The notes: generated by a model not told the origin, from the sequence alone. A DNA stretch of 64,000 bases from Blastococcus aggregatus (GCF_900221005.1 NZ_OBQI01000002.1:186001-250000), one strand, 5' to 3'. Numbered from the stretch's first letter, positions 34,686 to 50,138 are shown. Numbers and translations are program-made.

Positions 34686-35804
34686 ATGCGGCGGGTCTCG
34701 GCGGGTGCGCTGCTCCTGACCGCCGCCCTCCTGACCGGGTGCGGCGACGACGGCTACGAACCGTCCGGGCCCTTCCGCCCGCTCCTCGAGGGCGCACCGC
34801 CCCAGGTCGGACCGCCCCCGTCGAGCGCACCGAACCCCGGGCGCCCCGCCGAGCCGGGCGCCGAGGAGACCGACGGCGACCCCGCCGTGGTCGCCACCGG
34901 GCTGGCCGTCCCCACCGGGCTGGCGCTGCTCCCCGACGGCACCGCGATCGTGGGCGAACGCGACAGCGGCCGCATTCTGCAGGTCTTCCCCGACCGCTCC
35001 CCCGCCCGCGAGCTGATGATCGTGCCGGGCGTGGACACCGCCGGCGACGGCGGCCTGCTCGGGCTGGCGGCGTCCCCGACCTATCCCGAGGACGGACTGC
35101 TCTACGCCTACGTGTCGACGGCCGTGGACAACCGCGTGGTGCGCTTCCCGATCGGGGGGACGCCGAACGCCGTGGTCACCGGTATCCCGCGCGGCGAGGT
35201 GCACAACGGCGGCGGCCTGGTGTTCGGCGCCGACGGGACGTTGTACGTCGGCACCGGCGACACCGGGAACCCCGCACTGGCGAGCGACCCGGCCTCGCTC
35301 GGCGGCAAGGTGCTGCACGTCGACGTCTTCGGCCGGCCCCTCGGCGCGGGCCCGGTGTTCACCAGCGGGCACCGAGACGTCACCGCCGTCTGCGTGGGCG
35401 AGGAGGACCGGCTGTTCGCCGCCGACGCCGCGCGCGACGGCGCCGACGAGCTGAACGCGCTCACCGAGGGGCAGGACTACGGCGTCGCCGGGCCCGTCGT
35501 CGAGTTCGTGCCGGGCGAGGACGGCCTGGGCGGCTGCGCCGTCGCCGGCGACGCCGTCTTCCTGGGCGCGCTGGACGGCCAGCGGGTGCACGCCGTCCCC
35601 GTCGACGCGTCGGACACCGTGTCCGGCGAGCTCGAGGAGTTCCTCGGCGGCCGCTACGGCCGGCTGCGCACCGTCGTCGCCGACCCCACGGGCGCGCTGT
35701 GGATCACCACGTCCAACCGCGACGGGACCGGCACCCCGGCCGAGGACGACGACAAGGTGCTGCGCATCAACCCGCCGTCGTCGGCTGGCGGCTCACCGCT
35801 GTAA
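34686..35804 (+). CDS. LppZ-like lipoprotein, sorbosone/glucose dehydrogenase fold
   Basis: A 372-residue exported lipoprotein. The signal peptide ends in a lipobox LLTGC (Cys19), followed by a Pro-rich linker (to about 65) and a six-bladed propeller of the glucose/sorbosone dehydrogenase family: VATGLAVPTGLALLPDGTAI, GLLGLAASPTYPEDGLLYAY, EVHNGGGLVFGADGTLYVG, GGKVLHVDVFG. The soluble relatives use PQQ, but many actinobacterial members have no shown activity. M. tuberculosis LppZ (Rv3006) has the same build and a comparable position. ATG at 34686 with GGGAG upstream. Confidence 0.88.
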   Translation: MRRVSAGALLLTAALLTGCGDDGYEPSGPFRPLLEGAPPQVGPPPSSAPNPGRPAEPGAEETDGDPAVVATGLAVPTGLALLPDGTAIVGERDSGRILQVFPDRSPARELMIVPGVDTAGDGGLLGLAASPTYPEDGLLYAYVSTAVDNRVVRFPIGGTPNAVVTGIPRGEVHNGGGLVFGADGTLYVGTGDTGNPALASDPASLGGKVLHVDVFGRPLGAGPVFTSGHRDVTAVCVGEEDRLFAADAARDGADELNALTEGQDYGVAGPVVEFVPGEDGLGGCAVAGDAVFLGALDGQRVHAVPVDASDTVSGELEEFLGGRYGRLRTVVADPTGALWITTSNRDGTGTPAEDDDKVLRINPPSSAGGSPL

Positions 35805-35882
35805 GCGGGGTCGTGCCCGGCTGCGCAGAGCCCCACCGTCACGCCTGCGCGGACCCCTCCGGGGCCCACTCGGCGCGACAGG

Positions 35883-37388
35883 TCAACCGATCAATCTCTC
35901 CTCGAGCATGCGCTTGACGGTGGCGGCGTCGGCCTTGCCGCGGGTGGTCTTCATGACCGCGCCCACGAGCGCGCCGATCGCCTGCACCTTGCCGCCGCGC
36001 ACCTTCTCGGCGACGTCGGGGTTGCCCGCGATCGCGCCGTCGACGGCGCTGACCAGTTCGTCGGACTCGCCCATGACGGCCAGCCCGCGCGCCTCGACCA
36101 CGGCCGCCGGGTCGCCCTCGCCGGCCAGCACGCCGTCCAGGGTCTGACGCGCCAGCTGGTCGTTGATCGTGCCGGCGGAGATCAGCCCGATCAGCTCGGC
36201 CACCTGCTTCGGCGTGACCGCCAGCTCGCCGAGCTCCGTGCCGGTGTCGTTGGCGCGGCGGGCGAGGTCGCCCAGCCACCACTTGCGGGCGTCGCCCGGC
36301 GAGGCGCCGGCGGCGACGGTGTCGCTGACCAGCTCGACGGCGCCGGCGTTGACCAGCCAGGCCATCTCGGTGGGCGCGATGCCCCACTCGTCGGAGAGCC
36401 GGCTGCGGCGCGCGGCGGGCAGCTCGGGGAGCGCGGCGAGCAGCGAGGCCACCCACTCCTCGTCGGGGGCGACCGGCACCAGGTCGGGCTCGGGGAAGTA
36501 CCGGTAGTCGGTCGCCTCCTCCTTGCTGCGGCCGGGCGAGGTCGTGCCGGTGTCCTCGTGGAAGTGCCGGGTCTCCTGGAAGATCCGCTGCCCCTCGTCG
36601 AGGAGCGCGGCCTGCCGGCGCATCTCGAAGCGCACCGCGCGCTCCACCGAGCGCAGCGAGTTCACGTTCTTCGTCTCGGTGCGGGTGCCCCACTCGAGGC
36701 TGCCGATCGGCGCCAGCGAGGTGTTGACGTCGCAGCGCAGGTTGCCCTGCTCCATGCGCACCTCGGAGACGCCGAGGGCGACCAGGATCTCGCGCAGCTC
36801 GGTGACGTAGGCCTTCGCGACCTCTGGCGCCTTGGCCCCGGCGCCCGGGATGGGCCGCGTGACGATCTCGACGAGCGGGATGCCGGCCCGGTTGTAGTCG
36901 ATCAGCGAGTGGTCGGCACCGTGGATGCGCCCGGTCGAGCCACCGACGTGCAGGTTCTTGCCGGTGTCCTCCTCGAGGTGCACGCGCTCGATCTCGACGC
37001 GGTAGGTCTCGCCGTCCACCTCGACGTCGAGGTGGCCGGCGGTGCACATCGGCTCGTCGTACTGCGTCGTCTGGAAGCCCTTGGGGATGTCCGGGTAGAA
37101 GTAGTTCTTCCGGGAGAACCGCGCCCAGGTGGCGATGCGGCAGCCCAGCGCGAGGCCGATGCGGATGGTCGACTCGATGGCGGCGGCGTTGGCCGACGGC
37201 AGCGAGCCGGGCAGCCCGAGGCAGGTCGGGCAGGTCTGGGTGTTCGGCTCGGCGCCGAACGTGGTGGAGCACCCGCAGAACATCTTGGACGCGGTGCCCA
37301 GCTCGACGTGGGTCTCCAGACCGAACACCGGCTCGTAGCGGGTCAGGACCTCGTCGTAGTCGACGAGCCGATCGGGGGTGGCGCTCAC
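35883..37388 (-). CDS. gatB: Glu-tRNA(Gln) amidotransferase, subunit B
   Basis: Binds misacylated Glu-tRNA(Gln) and phosphorylates it for amidation. The 501 residues show [39 protein letters not shown] (zinc site cysteines in the N-terminal cradle), [19 protein letters not shown], and the C-terminal YqeY-like tail domain ([19 protein letters not shown]). I chose the GTG at 37388 ([15 protein letters not shown]), which overlaps the preceding small gene as GTGA. It ends a tightly coupled gatC-gatA-orf67-gatB unit. In M. tuberculosis pfkA lies between gatA and gatB; here it does not. Confidence 0.97.
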   Translation of the reverse strand: MSATPDRLVDYDEVLTRYEPVFGLETHVELGTASKMFCGCSTTFGAEPNTQTCPTCLGLPGSLPSANAAAIESTIRIGLALGCRIATWARFSRKNYFYPDIPKGFQTTQYDEPMCTAGHLDVEVDGETYRVEIERVHLEEDTGKNLHVGGSTGRIHGADHSLIDYNRAGIPLVEIVTRPIPGAGAKAPEVAKAYVTELREILVALGVSEVRMEQGNLRCDVNTSLAPIGSLEWGTRTETKNVNSLRSVERAVRFEMRRQAALLDEGQRIFQETRHFHEDTGTTSPGRSKEEATDYRYFPEPDLVPVAPDEEWVASLLAALPELPAARRSRLSDEWGIAPTEMAWLVNAGAVELVSDTVAAGASPGDARKWWLGDLARRANDTGTELGELAVTPKQVAELIGLISAGTINDQLARQTLDGVLAGEGDPAAVVEARGLAVMGESDELVSAVDGAIAGNPDVAEKVRGGKVQAIGALVGAVMKTTRGKADAATVKRMLEERLIG

Positions 37389-37588
37389 GGGGTGGGGCCT
37401 TCCTTGGGTGCGGGGGGCCGACCTGCGGCTCGCTCGGCGCGGCCGGTGACGACGGCGCCGGCGGCGGTGAGCACGCCCAGGACGAGGAAGACGGCGAAGA
37501 CGGGGCGCCCGGAGGCGATCCACCCGACGATGCCGCCGACGATGACGAAGGCGGTCAGGGCCCAGGCGGCCTTCAGCGCGGCGCTCAT
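37385..37588 (-). CDS. 67-residue two-helix membrane protein between gatA and gatB
   Basis: A small protein (67 residues) with two likely membrane helices (about 9-27 and 31-50) and a basic, Pro-rich C-terminal tail ([19 protein letters not shown]). Its ATG overlaps the gatA stop as ATGA, and its stop overlaps the gatB start as GTGA, so it is locked into the amidotransferase operon. I do not recognise a family. It occupies the place where mycobacteria carry pfkA. Confidence 0.75.
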   Translation of the reverse strand: MSAALKAAWALTAFVIVGGIVGWIASGRPVFAVFLVLGVLTAAGAVVTGRAERAAGRPPAPKEGPTP

Positions 37589-39111
37589 GCGGCACTCCCG
37601 GCCGGGCGGGCGGCGAGCTGGTCGAGGAAGCGGGAGCCGCGAGCGGCGTCCTGGGCGGCCTCGAGCGCGGCGGCGACCTTGTAGCAGCGGTCGTCGGCCA
37701 GCGCCGGCGCCATGATCTGGAAGCCGACCGGCAGCCCCTCGGACAGCCCGCAGGGCACCGAGATGGCGGGCACCCCGGCGAGGCTGGCCGGCAGGGTGCA
37801 GAGGTCGGCGGCGTACATGGCGATCGGGTCGTCCACGCGGGCGCCGACCTCCCAGGCGACGGTGGGGCTGGTCGGGCTGACCAGCACGTCCACGTCGTCC
37901 CACGCGCGGGTGAAGTCGCGGGTGATCAGCGTGCGGACCTTCTGCGCCTGCCCGTAGTAGGCGTCGTAGTAGCCGCTGGAGAGCGCGTACGTGCCGAGGA
38001 TGATCCGGCGCTTCACCTCGGGCCCGAAGCCCTGCTCGCGGGTGAGCGCCATGACCTCGTCGAGGTCGCGGTCGCCGTCGTCGCCGACGCGCAGCCCGTA
38101 CCGGACGCCGTCGAAGCGGGCGAGGTTGGACGACGCCTCGCTCGGGGCGATCAGGTAGTAGGCCGGCAGCGCGAGATCGAAGGCCGGGCAGGAGACCGGG
38201 CGGACCTCGGCACCGAGGCTCTCCAGCAGGGCCACCGTCTCGGCGAACCGGGCGAGCACGCCCTCGTCGTAGCCGTCGGTGTGCCCGTCACCGCCGAGCT
38301 CGGTGACGACGCCGACCCGGAGGCCGGCGAGGTCGCCCTCGGCGCCGCGGCGCGCGGCCTCGGCGAGCACCGGGACCGGGGAGTCGATGGAGGTGGAGTC
38401 CAGCGGGTCGTGCCCGGCGATCGCCTCGTGCAGCAGCGCCGCGTCGAGGACCGTGCGGGTCATCGGCCCCGCCTGGTCGAGGCTCGAGGAGAAGGCGATG
38501 AGGCCGTAGCGGGAGACCGAGCCGTAGGTGGGCTTGTGCCCGACCAGGCCGGTGACGGCGGCCGGCTGGCGGATCGAGCCGCCGGTGTCGGTGCCGATCG
38601 CCCACGGGGCGAGGCCCCCGGCCACGGCCGCCGAGGAGCCGCCCGACGAGCCGCCCGGGATGCGGTCGTGGTCCCAGGGGTTGCGGGTGACGCGGTAGGC
38701 GGAGTTCTCGGTGGACGAGCCCATCGCGAACTCGTCCATGTTGGTCTTGCCGAGCAGGACCGTGCCGGCGTTCTTGAGCCGGGCGGCCAGCGTCGCGTCG
38801 TACGGCGGGCGCCAGCCCTCGAGGATCTTCGAGCCGCTCGTCGTCGGCACGCCCTCGGTGACGACGACGTCCTTGAGCGCCAGCGGGATGCCGGCCAGCG
38901 GGCCGGTGGCGGTGCCGCCGGCGCGGGCGGCGTCGACCTGCTCCGCGGTGCGCAGCGCGGCCTCGCCGTCGACGTGCAGGTAGGCCCCGAGCGCGTCGTC
39001 CTCGGCCGCGATGCGGTCCAGGTAGGCGCGGGTCACCTCGACGGCGGTGACCTCACCGGCGGTGAGCAGCCGGCCGAGCTCGGCGGCGTCCGTACTGGTC
39101 AGGTCGCTCAT
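37585..39111 (-). CDS. gatA: Glu-tRNA(Gln) amidotransferase, subunit A
   Basis: Amidase subunit releasing ammonia from glutamine. The 508 residues carry the amidase signature: catalytic Lys in [13 protein letters not shown], and the Ser-cisSer part in [14 protein letters not shown] and [16 protein letters not shown]. It overlaps gatC by four bases (ATGA) and the next small gene by four. With gltX and tRNA-Gln in the same window it completes the indirect route to Gln-tRNA(Gln). Confidence 0.97.
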   Translation of the reverse strand: MSDLTSTDAAELGRLLTAGEVTAVEVTRAYLDRIAAEDDALGAYLHVDGEAALRTAEQVDAARAGGTATGPLAGIPLALKDVVVTEGVPTTSGSKILEGWRPPYDATLAARLKNAGTVLLGKTNMDEFAMGSSTENSAYRVTRNPWDHDRIPGGSSGGSSAAVAGGLAPWAIGTDTGGSIRQPAAVTGLVGHKPTYGSVSRYGLIAFSSSLDQAGPMTRTVLDAALLHEAIAGHDPLDSTSIDSPVPVLAEAARRGAEGDLAGLRVGVVTELGGDGHTDGYDEGVLARFAETVALLESLGAEVRPVSCPAFDLALPAYYLIAPSEASSNLARFDGVRYGLRVGDDGDRDLDEVMALTREQGFGPEVKRRIILGTYALSSGYYDAYYGQAQKVRTLITRDFTRAWDDVDVLVSPTSPTVAWEVGARVDDPIAMYAADLCTLPASLAGVPAISVPCGLSEGLPVGFQIMAPALADDRCYKVAAALEAAQDAARGSRFLDQLAARPAGSAA

Positions 39112-39425
39112 GCTCCCTCCCCCAGGATGCGCGGCACGCGGATGCGGCCGTCCTCGGCCGCCGGGGCGCCCGCCAGCACGGCGTCACGGGGCAGGCTGGG
39201 ACGGGCGACGTCCTCGCGGAAGACGTTGGTCATCGGCACGGCGTGCGTCGTCGGCGGTACGTCGGCGACGTCGGCCCGGCCCACCTGTGCGACGGCGTCC
39301 AGCACGGCGCCCAGCTGCCCGGCGAAGAGGTCTAGCTCCTCGTCGGTGACGGCCAGCCGCGCGAGGTGGGCCAGGTGGGCCACCTCGTCACGGGTGAGTC
39401 GGTCCTTGCGGGACGGCGTGCTCAT
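39108..39425 (-). CDS. gatC: Glu-tRNA(Gln) amidotransferase, subunit C
   Basis: Small chaperone-like subunit (105 residues) that wraps GatA and GatB. It shows the typical [20 protein letters not shown] helix, the [19 protein letters not shown] stretch and PRILGEGA at the end. I chose the ATG at 39425, with GGAG about 11 bases upstream. It is first in the gatC-gatA-orf67-gatB unit; the 176 bases upstream to the divergent ACT gene should hold both promoters, but I can fix no hexamers there. Confidence 0.93.
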   Translation of the reverse strand: MSTPSRKDRLTRDEVAHLAHLARLAVTDEELDLFAGQLGAVLDAVAQVGRADVADVPPTTHAVPMTNVFREDVARPSLPRDAVLAGAPAAEDGRIRVPRILGEGA

Positions 39426-39601
39426 GCGGGACGGAACTCCACTTCGAGGGGCGACTGGCCGGCGCCGGCAACCCCTTGCGGGACCGGGGCCTGACCGTCC
39501 CACTGTACGTGGGGGGTCTGCGCAGGCCGTCACCGTGAGAAGCTGCCCTCGCCTGCGATCAACGGAGATCGGTCCGCGCCCGAGGACGTCCCGGAGGAAC
39601 C

Positions 39602-40270
39602 GTGTCCTATCTCCTGCGTCTGGTCATGCCCGACCGACCCGGCATCCTGGGTGCGGTCGCCACCGCCCTGGGCACCGCCGGCATCGACATCGTGTCCCTG
39701 GACGTGCTCGAGCGGGGCAGCGGCGTCGCCGTCGACGACGTCGTGGTCGACCTCCCGCCCGACCGGCTACCCGACAGCCTGATCACCGTGGCGCAGAGCG
39801 TGCCGGACGTCGTCGTGGAGTCGCTGCGGCCCTTCTCCGGCGCGCTGGACACCCACCGCGAGCTGGAGTTGCTCGACGGGCTGGCCCGCGCCGGTGAGGA
39901 CGGTGCGGAGAAGCTGCTGGCCGCCGAACTGCCGCGGGTCTTCCACTGCGGGTGGGCGGTGGTCCTCGACTGCGGCCCGGACGGCTCGTGGGAGGTACGC
40001 GCGACGTCGGACGCCGCGCCGGCGTTCGAGGGGCTCGAACTGCCGTGGATGCCACTGACCGGGGCCCGGCTCCTGCCCAGTGACGACGACTGGCTGCCCG
40101 AGCGCTGGCGGGAGATGGCCATCGAGATGATGGCGGTGCCGTACGGCGGGGACGCCTGCGCGGTGGTCCTGGGCCGGTCGGGCGGACCGGCGTTCCGCCG
40201 CTCGGAGCTGCTCCGGCTGGCACACCTCGCCGGCATCGCCTCGACCGTCGTGCACCTGCCGCCGGCCTGA
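39602..40270 (+). CDS. ACT-domain protein (Rv3013-like)
   Basis: A 222-residue protein with an N-terminal ACT domain (about 2-75, YLLRLVMPDRPGILGAVATA, AGIDIVSLDVLERG) and a C-terminal region (80-220) resembling a degenerate GAF/PAS-type sensor domain. ACT domains bind amino acids, and it is divergent from gatC as Rv3013 is from gatC in M. tuberculosis. An amino-acid-sensing role next to the glutaminyl-tRNA route is plausible but unproven. The GTG at 39602 has GGAGGA three bases upstream. Confidence 0.85.
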   Translation: MSYLLRLVMPDRPGILGAVATALGTAGIDIVSLDVLERGSGVAVDDVVVDLPPDRLPDSLITVAQSVPDVVVESLRPFSGALDTHRELELLDGLARAGEDGAEKLLAAELPRVFHCGWAVVLDCGPDGSWEVRATSDAAPAFEGLELPWMPLTGARLLPSDDDWLPERWREMAIEMMAVPYGGDACAVVLGRSGGPAFRRSELLRLAHLAGIASTVVHLPPA

Positions 40271-40349
40271 CCGCGTCCTGTCCGGCGACCTGCCGACCAG
40301 CTCCCACCTGCACGTTCTCCGTCCACAAGCACCTTGTCGACCCCTCTGT

Positions 40350-40365
40350 TCGAACGTATGATCGA
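40350..40365 (+). promoter_or_regulatory. LexA-like SOS box over the start of the DUF222-HNH gene
   Basis: TCGAACGTATGATCGA matches the actinobacterial SOS box TCGAAC-N4-GTTCGA except for one base in the second half. It contains the likely ATG start (40358). Several mycobacterial genes of this 13E12/DUF222 family carry SOS boxes, so DNA-damage control is plausible. Confidence 0.65.
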
Positions 40366-42369
40366 ACACATGGACGTGACGGCGGAGACGAGGGCCGCCC
40401 CCTCTCCGACCGTCGGGTGGGCTGAGGGCCCGCTCGGAATCGCCCAGGCGGCGGCCCGAGAGATCGGCCGGCAGACCGCGCTCCGCGCTCGGGCGGTGGC
40501 CGCCTTCGCCGCGACGCGGCCCGCGTCGGACGACCGGCCTCCCGGAACGCCCGGCGCCATGAGCGCCGACCGGCGGGCGTCCCGGCCGGAGGTGCTGGCG
40601 GGCGTCAGCGAGTGGGCGGCGCAGGAGCTGGTGATCGCGATGTCGATCACCCAGGTCGCCGCCGAGAACCTGCTGCAACGTTCGCTCACGCTGGTGCACC
40701 GGCTGCCGCGCACGCTGGTGGCGCTGGAGTCCGGGCTGATCCACGACGGGCACCTCTGGCACCTGCTGGACAAGGTCGCGCCGATCGCCGACGCGGCGAT
40801 CCGCGCCCGGGTGGAGCGGGGAGTGCTGGACTGGGTGGCCGGCCGGTCGGTCACCACCCCGGCACAGCTGGGCGCGAAGGCTCGGCGGTCGGTGCTCAAG
40901 CACGACGCGGCCGCCGCAGCCCAGCGGTTGGCGAGAGCGCTGCGCGAACGCGGCGTCTCCGTCCGGTCCGACCGCCGAGAGGGCATGGCCGTCTTCGACG
41001 CCCTGCTGACCGTTCCCGAGGCGCATGCCTTGCTGGACGTCCTGGGGCAGTACGCCGACGCGATCGACGAACCGGGCGACACCCGTACCCGCGGCCAGAA
41101 GATGGCCGACTGCCTGCTCGATCTGGTGCTCCGACCCGGCGAGCAGGACGGCCCGCCGGTGCAGGCACGGCTGACCCTGGTGGCCGGGGTGGCGACGCTG
41201 CTAGGGGGTGACCAGCCCGGAGAGATCGACGGCGAACCGGTGCCGGCGGAGCTGGTGCGCGCGCTGGCACGCGCCCTGGGCCTCCTGCCCGAGGTGAGGC
41301 CGGAGGCGCCCGGCTCCTCCCCCGATCCCGACCTGCGGCCGGACGAGCCCCCGGCCGGGGCGTGGACCGACGCGGTGCGCGCGGCCGACGAACGGTGGTG
41401 GGCCGCGATCGAGGAGCGGGCACTGCGGGGCGAGTGGGGCGGTGCGGAGGATCCCCGCTCGACGTGCTCGAGCGCTGGTGGGCCGAGGAGCCGTTCTGGG
41501 CCGGATCGGCATCGCCCGAGGCCGGGCCGTCTCCCGGTCCCCACCCAGGATCTCCGTCCGACGCCGAGCCACGACCGCAGTCGCAGCACGACCGCGTCAC
41601 ACCTCCCGCGCGCTCCGGCGAGGCCCCCGATCGTGACCCCGCCGCCGGCGAGTGGGCGACGGCCGATCGAGCGCTCGACCGGGCCGGTGCCGCGCTGCTG
41701 GACCTCCAGCGAACAGTGGGTGCCGCGGGGCGGGCGGTCTCCGCCGCTGGACGCGCCGCGGCGGACGACGAGGACGCCTGGGAGGACAGCGCGGCCGGCC
41801 GGATGACCCGGGCCCGGGGGGCGCTCGACGCGCTCCTCGAGGGGACCGCCCGTCAGCGGGAGGAACTGGCCGACCTGTTGGGGCGCACCGCCGGTGGTGG
41901 GCTGCTCGACCGGCCGCGCATCGCGATCGTCGACGAGCTCACCGGCGCGCTGCTCGCACTGACCGACAGCACGGAACTGCGCCGGTACGCCACCTGCGGT
42001 GCGGCCGCCTGTCGCCGGCATCCGGCGGGCTGCGGCCACGACCTCGGCGACCGCCCGGGCCTCGGTCCTCCGCCCCCGAGCGACGGCTACCGACCCGGTG
42101 CGGCGCTCGACCGGTACGTCCGTGCCCGCGACCGTCGCTGCCGTCAGCCCGGCTGCCGCCGGCGGGTGCCGCTGGGAGGCGAGCTCGACCACGACCGGCC
42201 CTGGCCCGACGGGCCGACCAGCGCGGGCAACCTCGCCGGCTACTGCACCGGGCACCACCGCGGCAAGCACCAGGCACCCGGATGGCAGCACTCCCTGGCG
42301 GAGGACGGCACGCTCACCGTCCTCACGCCGACGGGCCTGGTCGCGACGACCACGCCGCCCCCGTTCTGA
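40358..42369 (+). pseudogene. DUF222-HNH (13E12-type) nuclease gene split by a frameshift
   Basis: Two frames together make one DUF222-HNH protein of about 670 residues. From the ATG at 40358 the first frame encodes the helical DUF222 domain (LHDGHLWHLLDK-type region written IHDGHLWHLLDK, RSVTTPAQLGAKARR) and runs to EWGGAEDP at 41452. The natural continuation, PLDVLERWWAEEPFW, is in the -1 frame and ends with the HNH domain (RDRRCRQPGCRRRVPLGG, LDHDRPWPDG, YCTGHHRGKH) at 42369. The junction is a run of four C at 41453-41456; a fifth C would restore the frame. Unrepaired, the first frame stops at 41806 with no HNH domain. It may be a true mutation, a phase-variable tract, or a sequencing error. 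A LexA-like box overlaps the start. Confidence 0.8.
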
Positions 42370-42384
42370 CGGCGCGCCGAGGGC

Positions 42385-42780
42385 TCAGCCGCGCGGTGAC
42401 GTCACCTTCTCCGGGGCGATCCGGACCAGCAGGCGGACCTGGTCCCGGCCGCCGAACCACGGGTACGGACGGCCGATGTAGCGCTGGGACAACTCGTCGA
42501 TGTGCTCGCGGGCGCCGTCCTCGGTGACCTCGGTGACCCGGCCGCGCACCTCGAAGTAGCGGCTCGGGTCGTCGGGATCGGCCACGTTGAGGGCCACCCG
42601 CGGGTCGCGCTCGACGTTGCGGACCTTCTGGTGCCCCCGGACGGTGTTGATCAGGACGTCGTGCCCGTCGGTGTCCACCCAGGTCTGGGTCATCTGCGGG
42701 GAGCCGTCGGGCATGAGGGTCGAGAGGAAGCAGGGGCTCGGACGGCGGAGCAGGTCGAGCAGGGCGTCGGGCAGGGACAC
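42385..42780 (-). CDS. PPOX-class F420-dependent oxidoreductase-like protein
   Basis: A 131-residue split-barrel flavoprotein-fold protein of the pyridoxamine-phosphate-oxidase class. Seen: ALLDLLRRPSPCFLSTLMPD, WVDTDGHDVLINTVRGHQKV, ERDPRVALNVADPDDPSRY and RYIGRPYPWFGG. This pattern is typical of actinobacterial F420-binding members rather than FMN-dependent PdxH. The GTG at 42780 has AAGGA seven bases upstream. A 7-base inverted repeat (42783-42789 with 42801-42807) lies over that ribosome site, between this gene and the ligA stop, and could affect translation. Substrate unknown. Confidence 0.85.
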   Translation of the reverse strand: MSLPDALLDLLRRPSPCFLSTLMPDGSPQMTQTWVDTDGHDVLINTVRGHQKVRNVERDPRVALNVADPDDPSRYFEVRGRVTEVTEDGAREHIDELSQRYIGRPYPWFGGRDQVRLLVRIAPEKVTSPRG

Positions 42781-42831
42781 GCGGGGTCCTTCCGGAGGGT
42801 GGACCCCCGCCCCTACCCGCGACCACCACCG

Positions 42832-47511
<4,680 letters not shown>

Positions 47512-47515
<4 letters not shown>

Positions 47516-48702
47516 CGCCGGCCCAGCCCCGCCCGGCGGGCCCGCTCCACGACCGGCCCGATGACCTCGACGACGGCGTCGACATCGGCCTCGGTCGAGG
47601 TGTGGCCCAGGCTGAACCGCAGCGAGCTGCGGGCGCGCTCGCCGTCGGCGCCGACGGCCAGCAGCACGTGGCTGGGCCGGGCGACGCCGGCGCTGCACGC
47701 CGAGCCCGTGGAGCACTCGATGCCACGGGCGTCGAGCAGCATGAGCAGCGCGTCGCCCTCGGCGCCGGGGAAGGACAGGTGCGCGTTGCCCGGCAGCCGG
47801 CCGGGGCCGTCCGCGAGGACGTCGTCCAGCGCGGCGCCGTTGAGCCGGGCGTCCGGCACCTGCGCGACGACCTCGCGCACCAGGCGGTCGCGCAGCGCGC
47901 CCACCTGCGCCGCGCGCTGCTCCCGGCGGCCGACGGCGGTGACCGTCGCGACGGCGAGCCCGACGATCGCGGCGACGTCCAGGGTGCCGGAGCGCACGTC
48001 GCGCTCCTGCCCCCCGCCGTGCAGCAGCGGCGTGCACTCGGCATCGCGGCGCAGCAGCAGCGCGCCCGCGCCCATGGGGCCGCCGAGCTTGTGCCCGGTC
48101 ATCGTCAGCGCGTCGACGCCGCTGGCGCCGAAGTCCACGAGCACCTGGCCGACCGCCTGCACGGCGTCGGTGTGCATCGGGACGCCGACGGCGTGCGAGA
48201 CGGCCGCCAGGGCGGCGATGTCGTTCACCGTGCCGATCTCGTTGTTCGCCCACATCACGCTGGTCAGGGCGACGTCGCGGCCGTCGCCGAGCGCCTCGGC
48301 GAGCACCTCGGGGCGGATCCGCCCGCTGGGCTCGACCGGCAGCCAGGTGACCTCCGCGCCGTCGTGCTTGACCAGCCACTCCACGCTGTCGAGGACGGCG
48401 TGGTGCTCGGCCGGGCTCACCACCAGCCGGCGGCGCTGCGCGTCGGCCTCGCGCCGGGCCCAGAAGATGCCCTTGACGGCGAGGTTGTCGCTCTCGGTGC
48501 CACCACCGGTGAACAAGACCTCCGACGGCCGCGCCCCCAGCGCCTCGGCCAGCCGCTCGCGGGACTGCTCGGCCACCCGGCGGGCGGCGCGGCCGCTCGC
48601 GTGGAGGGAGGAGGCGTTGCCGACGCGGCCGAGCTGCTCGGTCATCGCCGCGAGCACCTCGGGCAGCATCGGCGTCGTCGCCGCGTGGTCCAGGTAGGTC
48701 AT
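47512..48702 (-). CDS. iscS: Cysteine desulfurase (IscS/NifS type)
   Basis: PLP enzyme converting cysteine to alanine and a protein persulfide. The 396 residues show [42 protein letters not shown], the PLP lysine in [16 protein letters not shown], and the persulfide cysteine in [18 protein letters not shown]. It overlaps the MFS exporter upstream and mnmA downstream by four bases each. Position and partner match Rv3025c-Rv3024c. Confidence 0.95.
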
Positions 48703-50087
48703 GTCGCCGCCAGGGTAGTCGCGGGCGCCGGGGCCACCTGGCCCGGCGGGACGGTGCGCCCGGCCACCCGGACGCCGAGCAGCGCGGGGACCGACAGCAC
48801 GGCCACCGCGGCGAGCACGGCGGGCCACAGCGCGTTCCCCCCGTCGGCCGCCCCGGCGACGAGCACGCCGGAGAGACCGATGCAGAGCGCCGATGCGGTG
48901 ACGTCCGAGATCTGCAGCGCCGCGGAGTTGGCGCCGCGCTCGGCCTCGGGCGAGAGGTCCAGCAGCAGCACGCCGACGCTCGGCATGGCCAGACCCATCC
49001 CGATGCCCGCCACGAACCAGCTCAGGTAGGCCGGCCACCCGCCGAGCCCGGGCACCGCGACCGACGCCGTGGCGGCCAGGCCGAGAGCGAGCAGGACGAA
49101 GCCCGCCCGCAGCACCCGCTGCCGCGGCACCTCCGCCCGCCGTCCCTGCAGCTGCGCGGCGACCACCCAGCCGACCGCTCCCGCGGTCAGCGGCAGCCCC
49201 GCGGTGGCCGCGCTCCACCCGTGCTGCTCGGTGAGGACGAACGGGAGCAGGGCGTCCATGCCGAAGAAGGCACCCGCTGCCAGGCCGCGGCAGGCCACGA
49301 CCGCCGGGATGCCGGGCCGGGCGCGGACCGTGCCCGCCGGCAGCAGCCGGCGCAGACCGCCGGCCAGGGCGGCCAGGCCCACGACGGCGAGGCCGAGGGC
49401 GACGAGGTCGAGGCGCTGGGAGGCGTACTGCAGCCCGGCGACGCCCGCACCGGCCAGCAGCGCCCACGGCGCGTTGCTGCGCCGCGCGGCCGCCGGCCCC
49501 GCGGGCGGCTCGTCGGCGCCGGCGCTCAGCAGCAGCACCAGCCCGGCACCGACCAGGGGCAGCAGCAGGAGGAAGACACCACGCCAGCCCAGGTGGGTGG
49601 TGATCAGGCCCGCGGCCAGCGGCCCGATCAGCGCCGGCAGCACCCACCCCGCGGCGAAGGCGCCGAACAGCCGGGGGCGCAGCTCCGAGGAGTACCCCTG
49701 CCCGGCGATGACGTACAGCAGCACGATCACGACGCCGGCCCCCAGGCCCTGCACCGCCCGGCCCAGGACGAGCACGGCCATGTGCTGGGCGAGGCCGGCG
49801 ATCAGCAGGCCGGTGGCGAACAGCAGCACGCCGGCGATCACGCCGGGCCGCGGCGAGCGCCGGTCCCCCACCTCGCCGCCGACGACCATGCCGACGACCG
49901 AGGTGATCAGGAAGGCGCTGAAGGCCCACGCGTACCAGGCCACGCCGTCGAGCTCGCCCACCGCGCTGGGCATCGCCGTTCCCACGGCCATCGCCTCGAA
50001 GGCGACGAGGGTGACGAGGGTGAGCAGTCCGATGGTGGTCCGGCGGTGGTCGGCGTCCCAGATGCCGGGTGCCACGGTCCTCTCCAC
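48699..50087 (-). CDS. Major facilitator superfamily transporter
   Basis: A 462-residue multi-helix MFS protein with at least twelve hydrophobic segments. Seen: the A-like loop [14 protein letters not shown] between helices 2 and 3, and [20 protein letters not shown], a motif of drug-exporter-like members. Substrate unknown; efflux is inferred. The GTG at 50087 is the best start; one at 50075 is also in frame. It is first of an overlapping unit with iscS, mnmA and the MetE-like gene. In mycobacteria those genes have no such exporter in front. Confidence 0.88.
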   Translation of the reverse strand: MERTVAPGIWDADHRRTTIGLLTLVTLVAFEAMAVGTAMPSAVGELDGVAWYAWAFSAFLITSVVGMVVGGEVGDRRSPRPGVIAGVLLFATGLLIAGLAQHMAVLVLGRAVQGLGAGVVIVLLYVIAGQGYSSELRPRLFGAFAAGWVLPALIGPLAAGLITTHLGWRGVFLLLLPLVGAGLVLLLSAGADEPPAGPAAARRSNAPWALLAGAGVAGLQYASQRLDLVALGLAVVGLAALAGGLRRLLPAGTVRARPGIPAVVACRGLAAGAFFGMDALLPFVLTEQHGWSAATAGLPLTAGAVGWVVAAQLQGRRAEVPRQRVLRAGFVLLALGLAATASVAVPGLGGWPAYLSWFVAGIGMGLAMPSVGVLLLDLSPEAERGANSAALQISDVTASALCIGLSGVLVAGAADGGNALWPAVLAAVAVLSVPALLGVRVAGRTVPPGQVAPAPATTLAAT

Positions 50088-50138
50088 GAACGCCCCAACC
50101 GCCCGCCGGCGCTCCTGCTTCCCGGACCCGGGAACGCA

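Noticed and set aside
40358-42369. HNH gene as a homing endonuclease or part of an intron or intein
   Set aside because: The DUF222 plus HNH architecture is the ordinary 13E12-type family; no intron fold or split host gene is present.
42783-42807. 7-base inverted repeat as a ligA terminator
   Set aside because: It is short, has an 11-base loop and no T run, and covers the ribosome site of the next gene, so it is recorded only as a note on that gene.
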